From Amycolatopsis benzoatilytica AK 16/65 (GTDB taxonomy: Bacteria > Actinomycetota > Actinomycetes > Mycobacteriales > Pseudonocardiaceae): a stretch of DNA of 64,000 nucleotides. Both the position numbers and the translations under genes were made by a program. Of this stretch, positions 25,303 through 34,997 are shown in pieces. Each line of letters starts with the position of its first letter. Position 1 is the stretch's first letter. Under the pieces are notes generated by a model, which was not told where the DNA came from, ran no database searches, and saw nothing but the letters and a program-made list of their open reading frames with translations. The DNA lies in the NCBI RefSeq assembly GCF_000383915.1, contig NZ_KB912942.1, positions 7,747,279 to 7,811,278 on the forward strand, read 5' to 3'.

Positions 25303-26736
25303 TCAGAATTGGTAGTACAAGAAGGGACTGAACGTTCCGGTAGCCACCAGGATCGCCGCGTAGACCAAACCGGCCGTCATGACGCCGATCCGCAATGCCG
25401 TGGCGCGGCGTCCGCGTGAGGATTCCAGCAGCGGGCCGGTCACCGGATGTGCCGGCAGGGCGAACACCGCCAGCGCGAGCAGCAGGATCACCAGCCGCTG
25501 GTTGGTCAGGGTGCTTTGGACGACGTCGCCGAGTCCGCCGAAGTCCGGGATGAGCATGTGGCCGATCATCGACAGCGCGTGGCCGAGGTCGGCGGACCGG
25601 AAGAACACCCAGCCGAAGATCACCAGGATCAGGGTCAGGACGCGGCGGGCGATGCGGGCGACCGGGCTGGCTGGGGTGTCGCCGAGGCGGAAGCGACGTT
25701 CGATCACCAGAAGGGCACCGTGGTAGCAACCCCAGATCAGGAATGTCCATTGCGCTCCGTGCCAGAAGCCGGTGAGCACGAAGACAATGCACAGGTTCCG
25801 GTACGTCTTCCCGGCTCCGGCGCGGTTGCCGCCGAGCGGGATGTACACGTAGTCGCGGAACCAGCGCGACAGCGACATGTGCCAGCGCCGCCAGAACTCG
25901 GTGATCGTCACCGACGAGTACGGGCGCGCGAAATTCTCCGGCAGCCGGAAGCCGAGCATCCGGCCGAGGCCGATCGCCATGTCCGAATAGCCGGAGAAGT
26001 CGAAGAACAGCTGCAGCGTGTAGCCGACGGCACCGAGCCAGGCCGTCGTGAACGTCATCTGGTTCGACGGCGTCGAGAAACAGGCTTCGACCATGGGGCT
26101 CAGCGAGTCGGCGATGATCGACTTCTTGCACAACCCCAGCGCGAATCGCGGGAAGCCGGCCGCGATGTCGTCCAGCCGGTGCGATCGGTGCTGTGGCAGC
26201 TGGTCGGCGATCTCGCGGTAGCGCACGATCGGCCCGGCGACCAACTGCGGGAACATCGCGATGTAGGCGGCGAACGACACCGGGTTGCGCAGCGCGTGCC
26301 GCTCGCCGCGGTAGATGTCCACCATGTAGGAGATGTGGTGGAAGGTGTAGAAGGAAATGCCGATCGGCACCACTATGTTCGCGACGCCGATGTCCCCGCC
26401 GAACCAGTGCGCGACGGCAGCGATCTGCTGCGTCGCGAAACCGGCGTACTTCCAGATGACGAGCACCAGCACGTCCATCGTGATGACGCCGATCAGGATC
26501 CGCTTGCGGCGAGTGCCCCGGACGTCCCACGGACTGGGTTCCAGTGCCGGCCCGGCGAGGAAATTCACCGACATGCAGAGCAGCAGCAGGAACAGGTACG
26601 GCCCGGCACCGATGGTGTAGAAGAGCAGACTCGCGACCGCGACGATCCCGTTGCGCCAGCTTCGCGGGCACACCAGAACCGCGACCAGCACCGCGGGCAT
26701 GAAGTACCACAAGAACAGCGGCGAAACGAACGACAT
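25303..26736 (-). CDS. MBOAT-family membrane O-acyltransferase (AlgI-like)
   Basis: The 477-residue polytopic protein has about ten or more hydrophobic segments. It carries the MBOAT blocks EFWRRWHMSLSRWFRDYVYIPLGGNR and FVLTGFWHGAQWTFLIWG; the histidine of WHGAQW is the catalytic residue in the family. Such proteins move acetyl groups across the membrane for O-acetylation of extracellular polymers by an AlgX/AlgJ-type protein. The only such partner in the window is at 6865. The ATG at 26736 lies 12 bases after GAGGGGG. It is a single gene with no clear operon partners. Confidence 0.88.
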   Translation of the reverse strand: MSFVSPLFLWYFMPAVLVAVLVCPRSWRNGIVAVASLLFYTIGAGPYLFLLLLCMSVNFLAGPALEPSPWDVRGTRRKRILIGVITMDVLVLVIWKYAGFATQQIAAVAHWFGGDIGVANIVVPIGISFYTFHHISYMVDIYRGERHALRNPVSFAAYIAMFPQLVAGPIVRYREIADQLPQHRSHRLDDIAAGFPRFALGLCKKSIIADSLSPMVEACFSTPSNQMTFTTAWLGAVGYTLQLFFDFSGYSDMAIGLGRMLGFRLPENFARPYSSVTITEFWRRWHMSLSRWFRDYVYIPLGGNRAGAGKTYRNLCIVFVLTGFWHGAQWTFLIWGCYHGALLVIERRFRLGDTPASPVARIARRVLTLILVIFGWVFFRSADLGHALSMIGHMLIPDFGGLGDVVQSTLTNQRLVILLLALAVFALPAHPVTGPLLESSRGRRATALRIGVMTAGLVYAAILVATGTFSPFLYYQF

Positions 26737-26933
26737 CGGTGACGGACCCCCTCGGTTCCGGAGGAGACCTTAGCCCGAGCGGGTGGCCCTGCGCGGCGAT
26801 GCCCGGCGGATCGCCGGACGCATCACAGCAAGTGCCAGATTTGCCGGGTTTTTACCGGTCGCCGCGCGATCCGGCACCGGCCGCATCGAACGCAGCCGCA
26901 TCGGCACTCGGACAGGCGGCGGAAAGGCGTGCC

Positions 26934-27869
26934 TCAAGCCCTCGCTGACACCTGAGTGAAGTTGGCCCGATAAGCGGTAGGCGTCACGCCCAGCCGCGCC
27001 ACTAGGTGTTTCCGCAGCGAGTCCGCGCTCCCCAAGCCGCTTTTCTCCGCCACCTGGTCCATCGGCAACCGCGTCGTCTCCAGCAGCTCCCGTGCGCGGT
27101 CGATTCGCTGGTGCAGCAGCCATTGCAACGGGCTCATCCCGGTTTCCGCATGGAACTGCCTGGTCAGGGTCCGTACGCTCGTCGCGGCGTGCTTCGCCAG
27201 GTCCGCCAAGGTGAGCGGCCGATCGAGCCGTTCCAGTGCCCAAGCCCGGGTCGGCGCGAGCGAGGTTCCGCGTTCGGGCGGCAGCGGTGTCTCGATGAAC
27301 TGCGACTGGCCGCCCGGCCGGACCGGTGGCACGACCGCCAGTCGCGCGGCGGTGTTCGCGGCGGCCGCGCCGTAGTCGAGCCGGACCAGGTGCAGGCACA
27401 GGTCGATCGCGGCGGCCGCGCCGGCGGAGGTGAAGATGCCGTCGTCTTCGACGAAAAGCTGGTCCGGCTGCACCTGCACGGCGGGGAAGCGAGCGGCGAG
27501 ATCGTCGGCCAGGCCCCAGTGCGTCGTGGCGCGGCGGCCGTCCAGCAACCCGGCCTGCGCCAGCACGAAAGCCCCGGTGCACAGGGACGCGATCCGGGTG
27601 CCGGACGCGGCGGCGGTTCGCAGCGCGTCGAGGACCGCGGGCGGAGCCAGTCCGCCGCCGCTGCCGATGGCCAGTACGGTGTCCGCCTCGCTCAGTGCGG
27701 CCAAACCGTCGGAGATGACGAAGTCCGGTCCGCCGACCGTTGGGGTCGGGCCGGGTTCCGCGGTGCAGACCCGCACCGAGTACTGCGCGATGTTGGCGAA
27801 GACCATCAGCGGGATCGATACGTCGAAACTCAGCACTGGCGGCACGACGACCGCCACTACGCGATGCAT
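26934..27869 (-). CDS. GlxA-type regulator: DJ-1/PfpI-like domain plus AraC HTH
   Basis: The 311-residue regulator combines an N-terminal DJ-1/PfpI-like domain (residues 1-180; the cysteine elbow reads ASLCTGAFVLAQAGLLDGRRATTHW) with a C-terminal AraC DNA-binding domain of two helix-turn-helices (LTLADLAKHAATSVRTLTRQFHAETG and MDQVAEKSGLGSADSLRKHL). It is divergent from the epimerase gene at 27941, which starts 71 bases away, and probably controls that gene. The ligand is unknown. Confidence 0.9.
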   Translation of the reverse strand: MHRVVAVVVPPVLSFDVSIPLMVFANIAQYSVRVCTAEPGPTPTVGGPDFVISDGLAALSEADTVLAIGSGGGLAPPAVLDALRTAAASGTRIASLCTGAFVLAQAGLLDGRRATTHWGLADDLAARFPAVQVQPDQLFVEDDGIFTSAGAAAAIDLCLHLVRLDYGAAAANTAARLAVVPPVRPGGQSQFIETPLPPERGTSLAPTRAWALERLDRPLTLADLAKHAATSVRTLTRQFHAETGMSPLQWLLHQRIDRARELLETTRLPMDQVAEKSGLGSADSLRKHLVARLGVTPTAYRANFTQVSARA

Positions 27870-27940
27870 GGCCAGAACCTCCGGATTGCTGGCATTCCGG
27901 CCACTGTCGCACAGAACCGTCCGGCGGCACCGTGGTTTTC

Positions 27941-28831
27941 ATGAAAACTCACGTGATCGTCGGTCGCGGGGCCGCCGCGACGAAAACCGCATTGCTGCTC
28001 GCCGAGGACGGCGAAAAGGTGCGCATGATCAGCCGTACCGGAGGCGGACCGGATCACCCGCTTGTCGAGAAGATCGCCGCGGACGCGACCGGCACCGATC
28101 GGCTCGCCGAATTGGCCGAGGGCGCGGACACGCTGTTCGCCACCGCGGTCCCGCCGTATCACCGGTGGCCGGAGGAGTTCCCCGCGCTGGCCGGGTCGAT
28201 GCTCGAAGCGGTCCGCCGGACCGGCGTCCGATACGTCATGCTCGGCAATCTCTATGGCTACGGACCGGTGGACGGACCGCTCAAACCGGACTTCTCGCTG
28301 AAGGCGACCGGGCGGAAGGGCCGAGTCCGGGCGAAGGTGTGGGAAGACGCGGCGGCGTCTGGTGTGAAGGCCACCGAGGTGCGGGCCGGCCAGTTCTACG
28401 GTCCCGGCGCGTTCTCGGTGTTCAGCTTCATGGTCGAGCAGCAGGTCCTGGCCGGTCGGCTGGCGCTGGTTCCGCAGGAACTCGATGTGCCGCACAGCTA
28501 TTCGTCGATCGACGACACCGCGCGCACGCTGGTCGCCGCGAGCCGCGACGAGGCGGCGTACGGCCGCGCCTGGCACGTGCCGACCGCTACCCGGTCGGTC
28601 CGGGAGCTGGCCGGCGAGCTCGCTGAGCTGGCCGGCGCTCCGACGCCCCGGCTGGAGGAGATGAGCGAGCGCGACCTGACGCTGCTCGCGTTCACCGATC
28701 CGTTCTGGGGCGAGATGCACGAGGTGCTCACCAAGCCGGGGAACCCGTTCGTCGTCGACTACTCGGAGACGGAAAAAATCCTCGGCGTGACCGCGACGCC
28801 GTCTCGCGACGTGCTGCGCGAACTCATCTGA
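27941..28831 (+). CDS. NAD(P)-dependent epimerase/dehydratase-like protein
   Basis: This 296-residue protein has an atypical SDR fold. The N-terminal nucleotide loop is degenerate (VGRGAAATKTA instead of GxxGxxG). YVMLGNLYGYGP, RAGQFYGPGA and a late helix RSVRELAGELAELAG fit extended SDR/NmrA-like epimerases. The usual YxxxK pair is not clear, so it may be a redox sensor or a non-classical reductase. The ATG at 27941 is used; upstream in-frame sequence overlaps the divergent regulator. It is probably regulated by the GlxA-type protein. Confidence 0.78.
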   Translation: MKTHVIVGRGAAATKTALLLAEDGEKVRMISRTGGGPDHPLVEKIAADATGTDRLAELAEGADTLFATAVPPYHRWPEEFPALAGSMLEAVRRTGVRYVMLGNLYGYGPVDGPLKPDFSLKATGRKGRVRAKVWEDAAASGVKATEVRAGQFYGPGAFSVFSFMVEQQVLAGRLALVPQELDVPHSYSSIDDTARTLVAASRDEAAYGRAWHVPTATRSVRELAGELAELAGAPTPRLEEMSERDLTLLAFTDPFWGEMHEVLTKPGNPFVVDYSETEKILGVTATPSRDVLRELI

Positions 28832-28928
28832 TCCACGGGGCGTTCGGTCCGCCAGACCCGGCGCCGGGCACCCTGCTCGGGTGCCCAGCGACCCGGGTCG
28901 AGGACTGTCCGCGGGTGAAGCTGGCGGG

Positions 28929-29885
28929 CTAGGCGCGGCCGGTGATCCGGCGCCGGCGGGCGACCTCGGCCAGCAGCACCCCGGCCGCCACCGAGGCGTT
29001 CAGCGATTCCACGCCGGCCGCCATCGGGATCGACACGGTGGCGTCGCAGGTCTCCCGGACCAGCCGGGACAGCCCGCGGCCTTCCGAGCCCAGCACGATG
29101 ACCAGCGGGTCCGCGGCGAGGTCCAAGGAGTCGATGTCGACCGTGCCGTCGGCGTCCAGGCCGACGACCATCAGGCCGTCCGAAGCCCAGGCGCGCAGCT
29201 GGCGGGTGAGGTTCGTGGCGACCGCGATCGGCAGCTTCGCCGCGGTGCCCGCGCTCGTGCGCCACGCCACCGCGGTCATCCCGGCGCTGCGGCGTTCCGG
29301 CAGCAGCACGCCCTGCGCGCCGAACGCCGCGGCGGACCGGATCACCGCGCCCAGGTTGCGCGGGTCGGTGACGCCGTCGAGTGCGACGAACAGCGGGGTG
29401 CTGCCCGAATCCCGCGCGGCCTGCATCAGGTCGTCCGGGTGCGCGTATTCGAACGGCGGCACCTGCAGGCCGAGGCCCTGGTGCATGGCGCGGCCGGTCT
29501 TGCGGTCCAGCTCCTCGCGCGGGATCTCCAGGACCGAGATGCCCTTGTCGCCGGCCAGCCGGACGGCCTCGTTGACCCGGTCGTCGATGTCGATGTTCAG
29601 CGCGACGTACAGCGCGGTGCCCGGCACGTCCGCGCGCAGCGCCTCGACCACCGGGTTGCGGCCGGCGATCAGCTCCGGCCGATCCGCCTTCTTCTGCCGG
29701 GCCTGGTCGCGCTTGGTGGCGGCGTTCGCGGCGCGGTACGCCTTGTGCCCGGGCCGCTCCTCGGCCTTCGGCGTCGGGCCCTTGCCCTCGAGCGCCTTGC
29801 GCCGCTGACCGCCCGAACCGACGACGGCACCCTTCTTGGTGCCGGTCTTGCGGATGGCACCTTTACGCTGTGAGTTGCCTGCCAT
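28929..29885 (-). CDS. rlmB: 23S rRNA 2'-O-methyltransferase (RlmB/TrmH, SpoU family)
   Basis: This 318-residue SPOUT methyltransferase probably modifies 23S rRNA (G2251 position in E. coli numbering). A basic N-terminal extension (residues 1-75) precedes the substrate-binding domain. The trefoil-knot domain shows the three motifs [22 protein letters not shown] and SLNASVAAG. The cysS gene lies 32 bases upstream on the same strand, the pairing seen across actinobacteria. The ATG at 29885 matches the start of known homologues (MAGNSxRKGA). Confidence 0.93.
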   Translation of the reverse strand: MAGNSQRKGAIRKTGTKKGAVVGSGGQRRKALEGKGPTPKAEERPGHKAYRAANAATKRDQARQKKADRPELIAGRNPVVEALRADVPGTALYVALNIDIDDRVNEAVRLAGDKGISVLEIPREELDRKTGRAMHQGLGLQVPPFEYAHPDDLMQAARDSGSTPLFVALDGVTDPRNLGAVIRSAAAFGAQGVLLPERRSAGMTAVAWRTSAGTAAKLPIAVATNLTRQLRAWASDGLMVVGLDADGTVDIDSLDLAADPLVIVLGSEGRGLSRLVRETCDATVSIPMAAGVESLNASVAAGVLLAEVARRRRITGRA

Positions 29886-29917
29886 GAGTCCTCAATCTCT
29901 GCTGCCGCACGCGGAAG

Positions 29918-31303
29918 TCAGGAGTTCCTGACCGTCCACTGCGGACCGTTCGGGGTGTCTTCGACCGCGATCCCGGCCTCGACGAGCCGGTCGCGGGCGG
30001 CGTCCGCGCGGGCGAAGTCCTTCGCCGCGCGGGCCTCCTGGCGTTCGGCCAGCAGGGCTTCCACGAGCGTGCCCAGCGCCTCGCGGACGGGTGCGTCCGA
30101 ATCGGCTTCGGGCCAGCTCGGTGCCAGTGGGTCGAGACCGAGCGCACCGGTCATCCCGCGGACCGTGCCGGCCAATTCGAGCGCCTTCGGGGTGTCGCCG
30201 CTGTCCAGCGCGGCGTTACCGTCCCGGACCGTGTTGTGCACCACGGCGAACGCGGCCGGGGTGGCCAGGTCGTCGTCCATCGCCGCGGCGAACTCCGGTG
30301 CGACCTCGCCGACCTCGACCGGACCGGCGGTCGCCGCCCGGCGCAGGAACGCCTCGATCCGCCGGTAGCCCTGGGCGGCCTCGGACACCGCGCCCTCGGA
30401 GTACTCGACGGTGGACCGGTAGTGCGGCTGCACCAGGTAGTAGCGCAGCTCCGGCGCGCGGTAGCGCTCCAGCATGGACGGGATCGAAAGCGTGTTGCCC
30501 AGCGACTTCGACATCTTCTCGCCGGACATCGTCACCCACGCGTTGTGCAGCCAGTACCGGGCGAACCCGTCGCCGGCCGCGTTCGACTGCGCGCGTTCGT
30601 TCTCGTGGTGCGGGAACACCAGGTCGACGCCGCCACCGTGGATGTCGAACTCGGCACCGAGGTAGTTCGTCGCCATCGCCGAGCACTCCAGGTGCCAGCC
30701 CGGCCGTCCGTCGCCCCACGGCGTCGGCCAGGACGGCTCACCCGGCTTCGCGCTCTTCCACAGTGTGAAGTCGCGCGCGTCGCGCTTGCCGCGGGTGGGC
30801 GTCTCGCCCTGCTGGACCTCGTCGAGCTGCTGGCCGGAAAGCCGGCCGTACTCCGGGAAGGACTTCACCGAGAAGTACACGTCGCCGTCGGCCGCGTAGG
30901 CGTGACCGCGTTCGATCAGCCGCTCCATGAGCTGGACCATCTGCGTGACGTGCCCGGTCGCGCGCGGCGTGACCGAGGGCGGGAGGCAGCCGAGGTCGGC
31001 GTACGCCTTTTCGAACGCCCGCTCGTGCGTCGCCGCCCACTCCCACCACGGCCGGCCGGCTTCGGCGGCCTTGGCCAGGATCTTGTCGTCGATGTCGGTG
31101 ACGTTGCGGACCAGCAGCACGTCGAGTCCACTGTGGAGCAGCCAGCGGCGCAGCACGTCGTAGTTCAGCATCCCGCGGACGTGCCCGATATGCGGTGCGC
31201 CCTGCACGGTAGCCCCGCACACATAGATCGACGCCGTTCCGCTGCGGACAGGAGTGAACTCCCGAGGGGCACGGGTCGCGGTGTCGTACAGGTGCAAAGC
31301 CAC
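29918..31303 (-). CDS. cysS: cysteine-tRNA ligase
   Basis: This is a 461-residue class I aminoacyl-tRNA synthetase that charges tRNA-Cys. HIGH motif is PHIGHVRG (residues 37-44) and KMSKS is KMSKSLGNT. Zinc ligands include C29 in YVCGATVQ, the cysteine in WHLECS, and HHENE. Standard length for the family. It lies upstream of rlmB in a two-gene unit, and its promoter lies in the short gap before the HAD gene. No T-box leader is apparent. Confidence 0.97.
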   Translation of the reverse strand: MALHLYDTATRAPREFTPVRSGTASIYVCGATVQGAPHIGHVRGMLNYDVLRRWLLHSGLDVLLVRNVTDIDDKILAKAAEAGRPWWEWAATHERAFEKAYADLGCLPPSVTPRATGHVTQMVQLMERLIERGHAYAADGDVYFSVKSFPEYGRLSGQQLDEVQQGETPTRGKRDARDFTLWKSAKPGEPSWPTPWGDGRPGWHLECSAMATNYLGAEFDIHGGGVDLVFPHHENERAQSNAAGDGFARYWLHNAWVTMSGEKMSKSLGNTLSIPSMLERYRAPELRYYLVQPHYRSTVEYSEGAVSEAAQGYRRIEAFLRRAATAGPVEVGEVAPEFAAAMDDDLATPAAFAVVHNTVRDGNAALDSGDTPKALELAGTVRGMTGALGLDPLAPSWPEADSDAPVREALGTLVEALLAERQEARAAKDFARADAARDRLVEAGIAVEDTPNGPQWTVRNS

Positions 31304-31357
31304 GAGGTAAAGGGTACCGGGGCCCGCCTAGCTCACTGTGGGAGACGCCGCAGGACG

Positions 31358-32044
31358 TCAGAGCACGCCGTGCGCCCGCAGCGCCCCGAGCAGCGCGTCC
31401 GGCCTTTCCGCGGTCGGCGCCGGGTCCACCAGAGCGAACTCGCAGCCCACGGCACGGGCGGCACCGTCGGCCTCTTCGCTGTCGCCGACCATCAGCGTCT
31501 CCTCGGCGCGCGCGCCGAGGCGCTCCAGCGCCGCTTGGAAGATCTCCGGCTCCGGTTTCACGAAGCCGAGCTCGAACGACAGCACGAACTCGGCGACGTG
31601 CGCGTCCCAGCCGCGCTGGCTGAACGCGGGCCGGATGTCGAACGCGATGTTGCTCAGCACGCCCGCCTTCCGCCCGCTGGTCGCGACCGCCTTCAGCGCG
31701 GCCTCGGTGTCCGGGTACGGCGTCCACTGGCCGGGTGAGACGAGCTCCTTGTACAGCGCTTCGGCCTGGTGCCGGTGCGGGACGCCGGACAGCCGCAGCA
31801 CCTCCAGGTACACCTTTCGGTGCAGCTCCGGGTCGCGGTCCCGGTTGTGCCAGGCGTAGAGGTGTTCCTCGTCCAGCTCGACCGCCTGCTGCACGGGCGC
31901 GGTCATCCGCCGCATCAGCTCGGTCTGGGCTTCGATGTCGAGCGTCTCGCCGTCTTCGCCCTGGACCTCGTCCAGCCAGCCGTCTCGCTGCTCGAGCCGG
32001 AAAAGAGTGCCGGAAAAGTCGAACAACACCGCGTTGATGGCCAC
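31358..32044 (-). CDS. HAD-superfamily hydrolase
   Basis: This 228-residue HAD phosphatase has motif I NAVLFDFSGTLFRLE, the motif II region VLSNIAFD, motif III lysine in GFVKPEPEIF and motif IV VGDSEEADGAARA. The first motif has DFSGT rather than DxDGT, so the second aspartate, normally the general acid, is replaced by Ser. This occurs in some haloacid-dehalogenase-like proteins and may change the chemistry. The ATG at 32044 is clear. It lies alone between cysS and the ispF side; the substrate is unknown. Confidence 0.85.
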   Translation of the reverse strand: MAINAVLFDFSGTLFRLEQRDGWLDEVQGEDGETLDIEAQTELMRRMTAPVQQAVELDEEHLYAWHNRDRDPELHRKVYLEVLRLSGVPHRHQAEALYKELVSPGQWTPYPDTEAALKAVATSGRKAGVLSNIAFDIRPAFSQRGWDAHVAEFVLSFELGFVKPEPEIFQAALERLGARAEETLMVGDSEEADGAARAVGCEFALVDPAPTAERPDALLGALRAHGVL

Positions 32045-32151
32045 GGTGTCACCCTATCGGGCATCCCGGGCGCAGCGCCGCCTCATTGTGGTGCCCGGCT
32101 CACCGGCCGCTGACTGCTCGCTCGCCGGGAAACCGAGGCCTGCCAGAGAAT

Positions 32152-32330
32152 TCAGTCGGCCGGCGCGAACAACTCCATGAATTCCGGCGTCACGTTCAGC
32201 CGTACCTGCAAAATCGGCACGGCCTTGGTCACCGGATCACTGCGATCCGTCGAACGGGACCATTCCGCGAATGGCCCAGACCACTGTCGGCGGCGCCTCG
32301 AGTACCAGGATCGCGATGCCGTCGTTCTCG
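32152..32330 (-). pseudogene. possible frameshifted remnant of a small gene
   Basis: Reading leftward from 32330, one frame gives a protein-like stretch (ILVLEAPPTVVWAIRGMVPF) that stops near 32240. A second frame, offset by one base, continues with VTKAVPILQVRLNVTPEFME and stops at 32152. Joined by a single-base shift they would form one continuous product of about 58 residues. This could be a decayed gene or a chance open stretch in GC-rich DNA. Confidence 0.3.
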
Positions 32331-32331
32331 C

Positions 32332-32805
32332 TCAGTCGCGCAGCAGCAGTGCGGTCGCGAAAGCCGCGATGCCTTCTCCGCGGCCGGTGAGCCCGAGTCC
32401 GTCCGACGTCGTCCCAGCGACGCTCACCGGACCGCCGACCGCTTCGCTGAGCACCCGCTGTGCCTCGTCGCGGCGCTTCCCGACGCGCGGATGGTTACCG
32501 ACGATCTGCACCGTCGCGTTGGACACCCGCCAGCCCTGTGCCTCGATCAGTCCGCGGGTCTCGACGAGCATGTCCGCTCCGTGTGCGCCGTCCATGCGGG
32601 GGTCACCGGTGCCGAACACCGCGCCGAGGTCGCCGAGGCCGGCGGCGGAGAGCAGTGCGTCGCACAGCGCGTGCGCGGCCACGTCTCCGTCGGAATGTCC
32701 GGCGCAGCCGTCGACGCCCGGCCACCGCAGGCCGGCCATCCAGCATTCGCGGCCCGGCTCGACCGGATGCACATCGACACCGTTGCCTACCCGAAGATCG
32801 GTCAC
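32332..32805 (-). CDS. ispF: 2-C-methyl-D-erythritol 2,4-cyclodiphosphate synthase
   Basis: This 157-residue MEP-pathway enzyme makes the cyclodiphosphate that leads to isoprenoids. Metal ligands D11 and H13 (GVDVHPV) and H45 are in place, with the [17 protein letters not shown] block. The C-terminal [19 protein letters not shown] region is also normal, and the trimer-type length is standard. Its start overlaps the stop of ispD by four bases. Unlike its neighbour it looks fully functional. Confidence 0.96.
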   Translation of the reverse strand: MTDLRVGNGVDVHPVEPGRECWMAGLRWPGVDGCAGHSDGDVAAHALCDALLSAAGLGDLGAVFGTGDPRMDGAHGADMLVETRGLIEAQGWRVSNATVQIVGNHPRVGKRRDEAQRVLSEAVGGPVSVAGTTSDGLGLTGRGEGIAAFATALLLRD

Positions 32806-33458
32806 AGGGGATCCTCCCGGTCTCCGCCTGCGACGAGCGCTTCGGCGAGAGTGAGCTCGAAGGCGCTCGAGACGCGCATCGCGTCCGGGTCGCCGGGGAC
32901 GATGGTGGCACCTGCGGTGTCGGCGAGGCCGGGGTTCGCGGACGCGGCCAGCGCGGAGCGGAACGCCGGCAGGGAGAAGCCGATGGGGGTTTGCGCGGTG
33001 CGGAGGCCGTCGCGGTCCACCGTGGCGGTGACGATGCCGTCCGGGTCGGTGGTTTTCACCGTGTCCGACATCGGCAGCACCGGAACCGCGATCGACGCGC
33101 CGGCACGGACCGCGTCCACTACGTCACGCACCGTCCGTTGTGGAGTGAATGCGCGGAGCGCGTCGTGCACCAGCACGACCGCGTCCGGGGAAAGCGACGG
33201 CTCGACGGCGGCGAACGCCTGCCGGAGCGTGGCAGCGGGCACGACCCGGCACGGGAGGCCGTCCACCGCCTCCGAAAACGACTTCGCACACCGCTCGGGG
33301 GCTGCGACGAACACCAGGCTGATGCCTGGCGTGTCGAGCAGCCCCCGCACGGTGTGCGTGAGAAGTGCTGCACCATCGACCGCCGTGAGCGCGAGCTCGG
33401 GATCGGCCAGATGGTGCGCGACAGTCACGAACGCGACGCTGAGCACCTGTGGGTTCAT
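32802..33458 (-). CDS. ispD: IspD homologue (MEP cytidylyltransferase) with degenerate active site
   Basis: The position (carD-ispD-ispF) and several blocks ([38 protein letters not shown]) identify this 218-residue protein as IspD. The N-terminal nucleotide loop AAGxGxR...PK is missing, though. Where Mycobacterium tuberculosis IspD has PAAGSGERL...PKAF, this protein reads [13 protein letters not shown], and both the catalytic arginine and lysine are lost. The C-terminal lysine segment is altered too. The reading frame is intact and aligns without a gap, so this is substitution, not truncation. Either it is inactive or regulatory with a second ispD elsewhere, or it uses altered chemistry. Confidence 0.82.
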   Translation of the reverse strand: MNPQVLSVAFVTVAHHLADPELALTAVDGAALLTHTVRGLLDTPGISLVFVAAPERCAKSFSEAVDGLPCRVVPAATLRQAFAAVEPSLSPDAVVLVHDALRAFTPQRTVRDVVDAVRAGASIAVPVLPMSDTVKTTDPDGIVTATVDRDGLRTAQTPIGFSLPAFRSALAASANPGLADTAGATIVPGDPDAMRVSSAFELTLAEALVAGGDREDPL

Positions 33459-33513
33459 CAGGTCGTGATCGTAGGGAACCGGTTGCCACGAGTGCGAACC
33501 GGAGGACCCGGGG

Positions 33514-34005
33514 TCAGACCGTCGCGGTCTCCAGGACCTCGTCGAGGAGCGTTTCCGCCTTGCCCTCGTCGGTGCCCTCCGCGAGCGCGAGCTCGCTGAC
33601 CAAGATTTGCCGTGCCTTCGCCAGCATCCGCTTCTCGCCGGCTGAAAGTCCGCGGTCCTTTTCTCGCCGCCAGAGGTCGCGCACCACTTCGGCCACCTTG
33701 TTCACATCGCCGGAGGCGAGCTTCTCCAGGTTGGCCTTGTACCGCCGAGACCAGTTCGTGGGCTCTTCGGTGTGCGGAGCACGCAGCACGTCAAAGACCT
33801 TGTCCAGTCCCTCTTGCCCGACGACATCGCGCACGCCGACGATCTCGGCGTTGTCTGCGGGCACGCGAACCGTAAGATCCCCTTGCGCGACTTTGAGGAC
33901 GAGGTACTTCTTTTCCTCGCCCTTGATCACGCGGGTCTCAATGGCTTCGATGAGTGCGGCACCGTGGTGCGGGTAGACGACGGTCTCTCCGACCTTGAAA
34001 ACCAT
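33514..34005 (-). CDS. carD: CarD, RNA polymerase-binding transcription factor
   Basis: The 163-residue essential regulator binds the RNA polymerase beta subunit and stabilises open promoter complexes. The N-terminal Tudor-like CarD/TRCF domain ([16 protein letters not shown]) covers residues 1-60. The helical DNA-binding part contains W85 ([10 protein letters not shown]), the tryptophan known to wedge into the -10 fork in mycobacteria. It is the first gene of a likely operon with ispD (55 bases downstream) and ispF. AGAGGA precedes the ATG. Confidence 0.96.
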   Translation of the reverse strand: MVFKVGETVVYPHHGAALIEAIETRVIKGEEKKYLVLKVAQGDLTVRVPADNAEIVGVRDVVGQEGLDKVFDVLRAPHTEEPTNWSRRYKANLEKLASGDVNKVAEVVRDLWRREKDRGLSAGEKRMLAKARQILVSELALAEGTDEGKAETLLDEVLETATV

Positions 34006-34032
34006 GTGTCCTCTGCCCCTTTCGCTGACTCC

Positions 34033-34038
34033 ATCCTA
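34033..34038 (-). promoter_or_regulatory. possible -10 element of the carD promoter
   Basis: On the minus strand the sequence reads TGATAGGATGG, giving a good actinobacterial -10 hexamer TAGGAT about 28 bases before the carD start codon. No convincing -35 hexamer lies at the expected distance, which is common for such promoters. A start site near 34026 would give a short leader with AGAGGA as the ribosome site. Confidence 0.4.
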
Positions 34039-34278
34039 TCACGGCTGTCCGGCGGCCGCGTAGCGACCCGAGATCGAACGCGCAGGTCAGCGGCTTGGGC
34101 GGGGGTTGACAAACCGGATTTCGCCGTGCTCATGCAGGTGAACTGCGAGCCCTCCGCGCGGTACCGCGAGATCCTTTGTGGACAGTCAATCGGCCGGGAA
34201 CCCACACCGGTTCCGCGCGTGCGGATGCGCCCGGCTAGTCTTCGACGGGACGAGGCCGTGAAAGGGAAGGACTCTGAC

Positions 34279-34959
34279 GTGAGGCTGCAGAATCGCCGCG
34301 TGCTCGGCGCAGGCGTGTCGGCGCTCGGTGCCGCACTCGTGCTTGCCGGTTGCGGAGCCGGTCAGATCACTCAGACCGACACCCAGCAGCCCGCGGTCAA
34401 CGGCACCTACGCGCAGGTGAAGACGATCGTGCTGCGCAACGTCGCGGTGCAGTATCCGGCGTCCGGACCGGGCTATCCGGCCGGCGCGAACGCGCCGCTC
34501 ACGCTGACCATCGTCAACCAGGGCCAGAAGGACGACAAGCTGGTCTCGGTGAGCTCCGAGGGCACCACCTCGCCCGCACAGATCTCCGGGGACACCGCGA
34601 TCGTCGCCGGCCACTCGCTCGTGATCGGCCCGGCGGACTCCGTCGAGCAGGGCGACTCGCAGGCGCCCGCGTCGCCGCAGAGCACGCCGGAATCCGGCGC
34701 GAACAGCGCCCCGAACTCCAGCTCGGCTCCGGCCAGCCCGGCGAACTCCAGCTCCGCTCCGAGCAGCGCGTCGAGTGCTCCGCAGACCGGCGCGAGCGGC
34801 GGCGTGTCGACGACCGTCGGCGAGGGCAAGGTCGTGCTGCAGGGCCTCAAGCAGCCGCTGTGGCCGGGCACGACGATCAAGGTGACCTTCGTCTTCCAGA
34901 ACGCCGGCCCGATCGTGGTCGAGATGCCGGTCGCCGCGCCGGCACACGCGCGGTCCTGA
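34279..34959 (+). CDS. LpqE-like lipoprotein
   Basis: This is a 226-residue secreted lipoprotein. The signal peptide ends in the lipobox VLAGC near residue 24. The mature part has two beta-rich halves (TIVLRNVAVQYP...LTLTIVNQG and GKVVLQGLKQPLWPGTTIKVTFVFQNAG). They are separated by a Ser/Pro/Ala-rich linker at about residues 130-175. The layout and position between carD and radA match mycobacterial LpqE (PCuAC/DUF461-like fold); copper binding is not obvious because Met/His ligands are few. The GTG at 34279 follows GGGAAGGA. Confidence 0.75.
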   Translation: MRLQNRRVLGAGVSALGAALVLAGCGAGQITQTDTQQPAVNGTYAQVKTIVLRNVAVQYPASGPGYPAGANAPLTLTIVNQGQKDDKLVSVSSEGTTSPAQISGDTAIVAGHSLVIGPADSVEQGDSQAPASPQSTPESGANSAPNSSSAPASPANSSSAPSSASSAPQTGASGGVSTTVGEGKVVLQGLKQPLWPGTTIKVTFVFQNAGPIVVEMPVAAPAHARS

Positions 34960-34997
34960 TCGCCGTTTTCGTCGGTGCCCGCGGTTAGCCTCGCGCC

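Noticed and set aside
34106..34111. TTGACA as a -35 box for the LpqE-like gene
   Set aside because: No acceptable -10 hexamer lies 16-19 bases downstream, so the match alone is weak.
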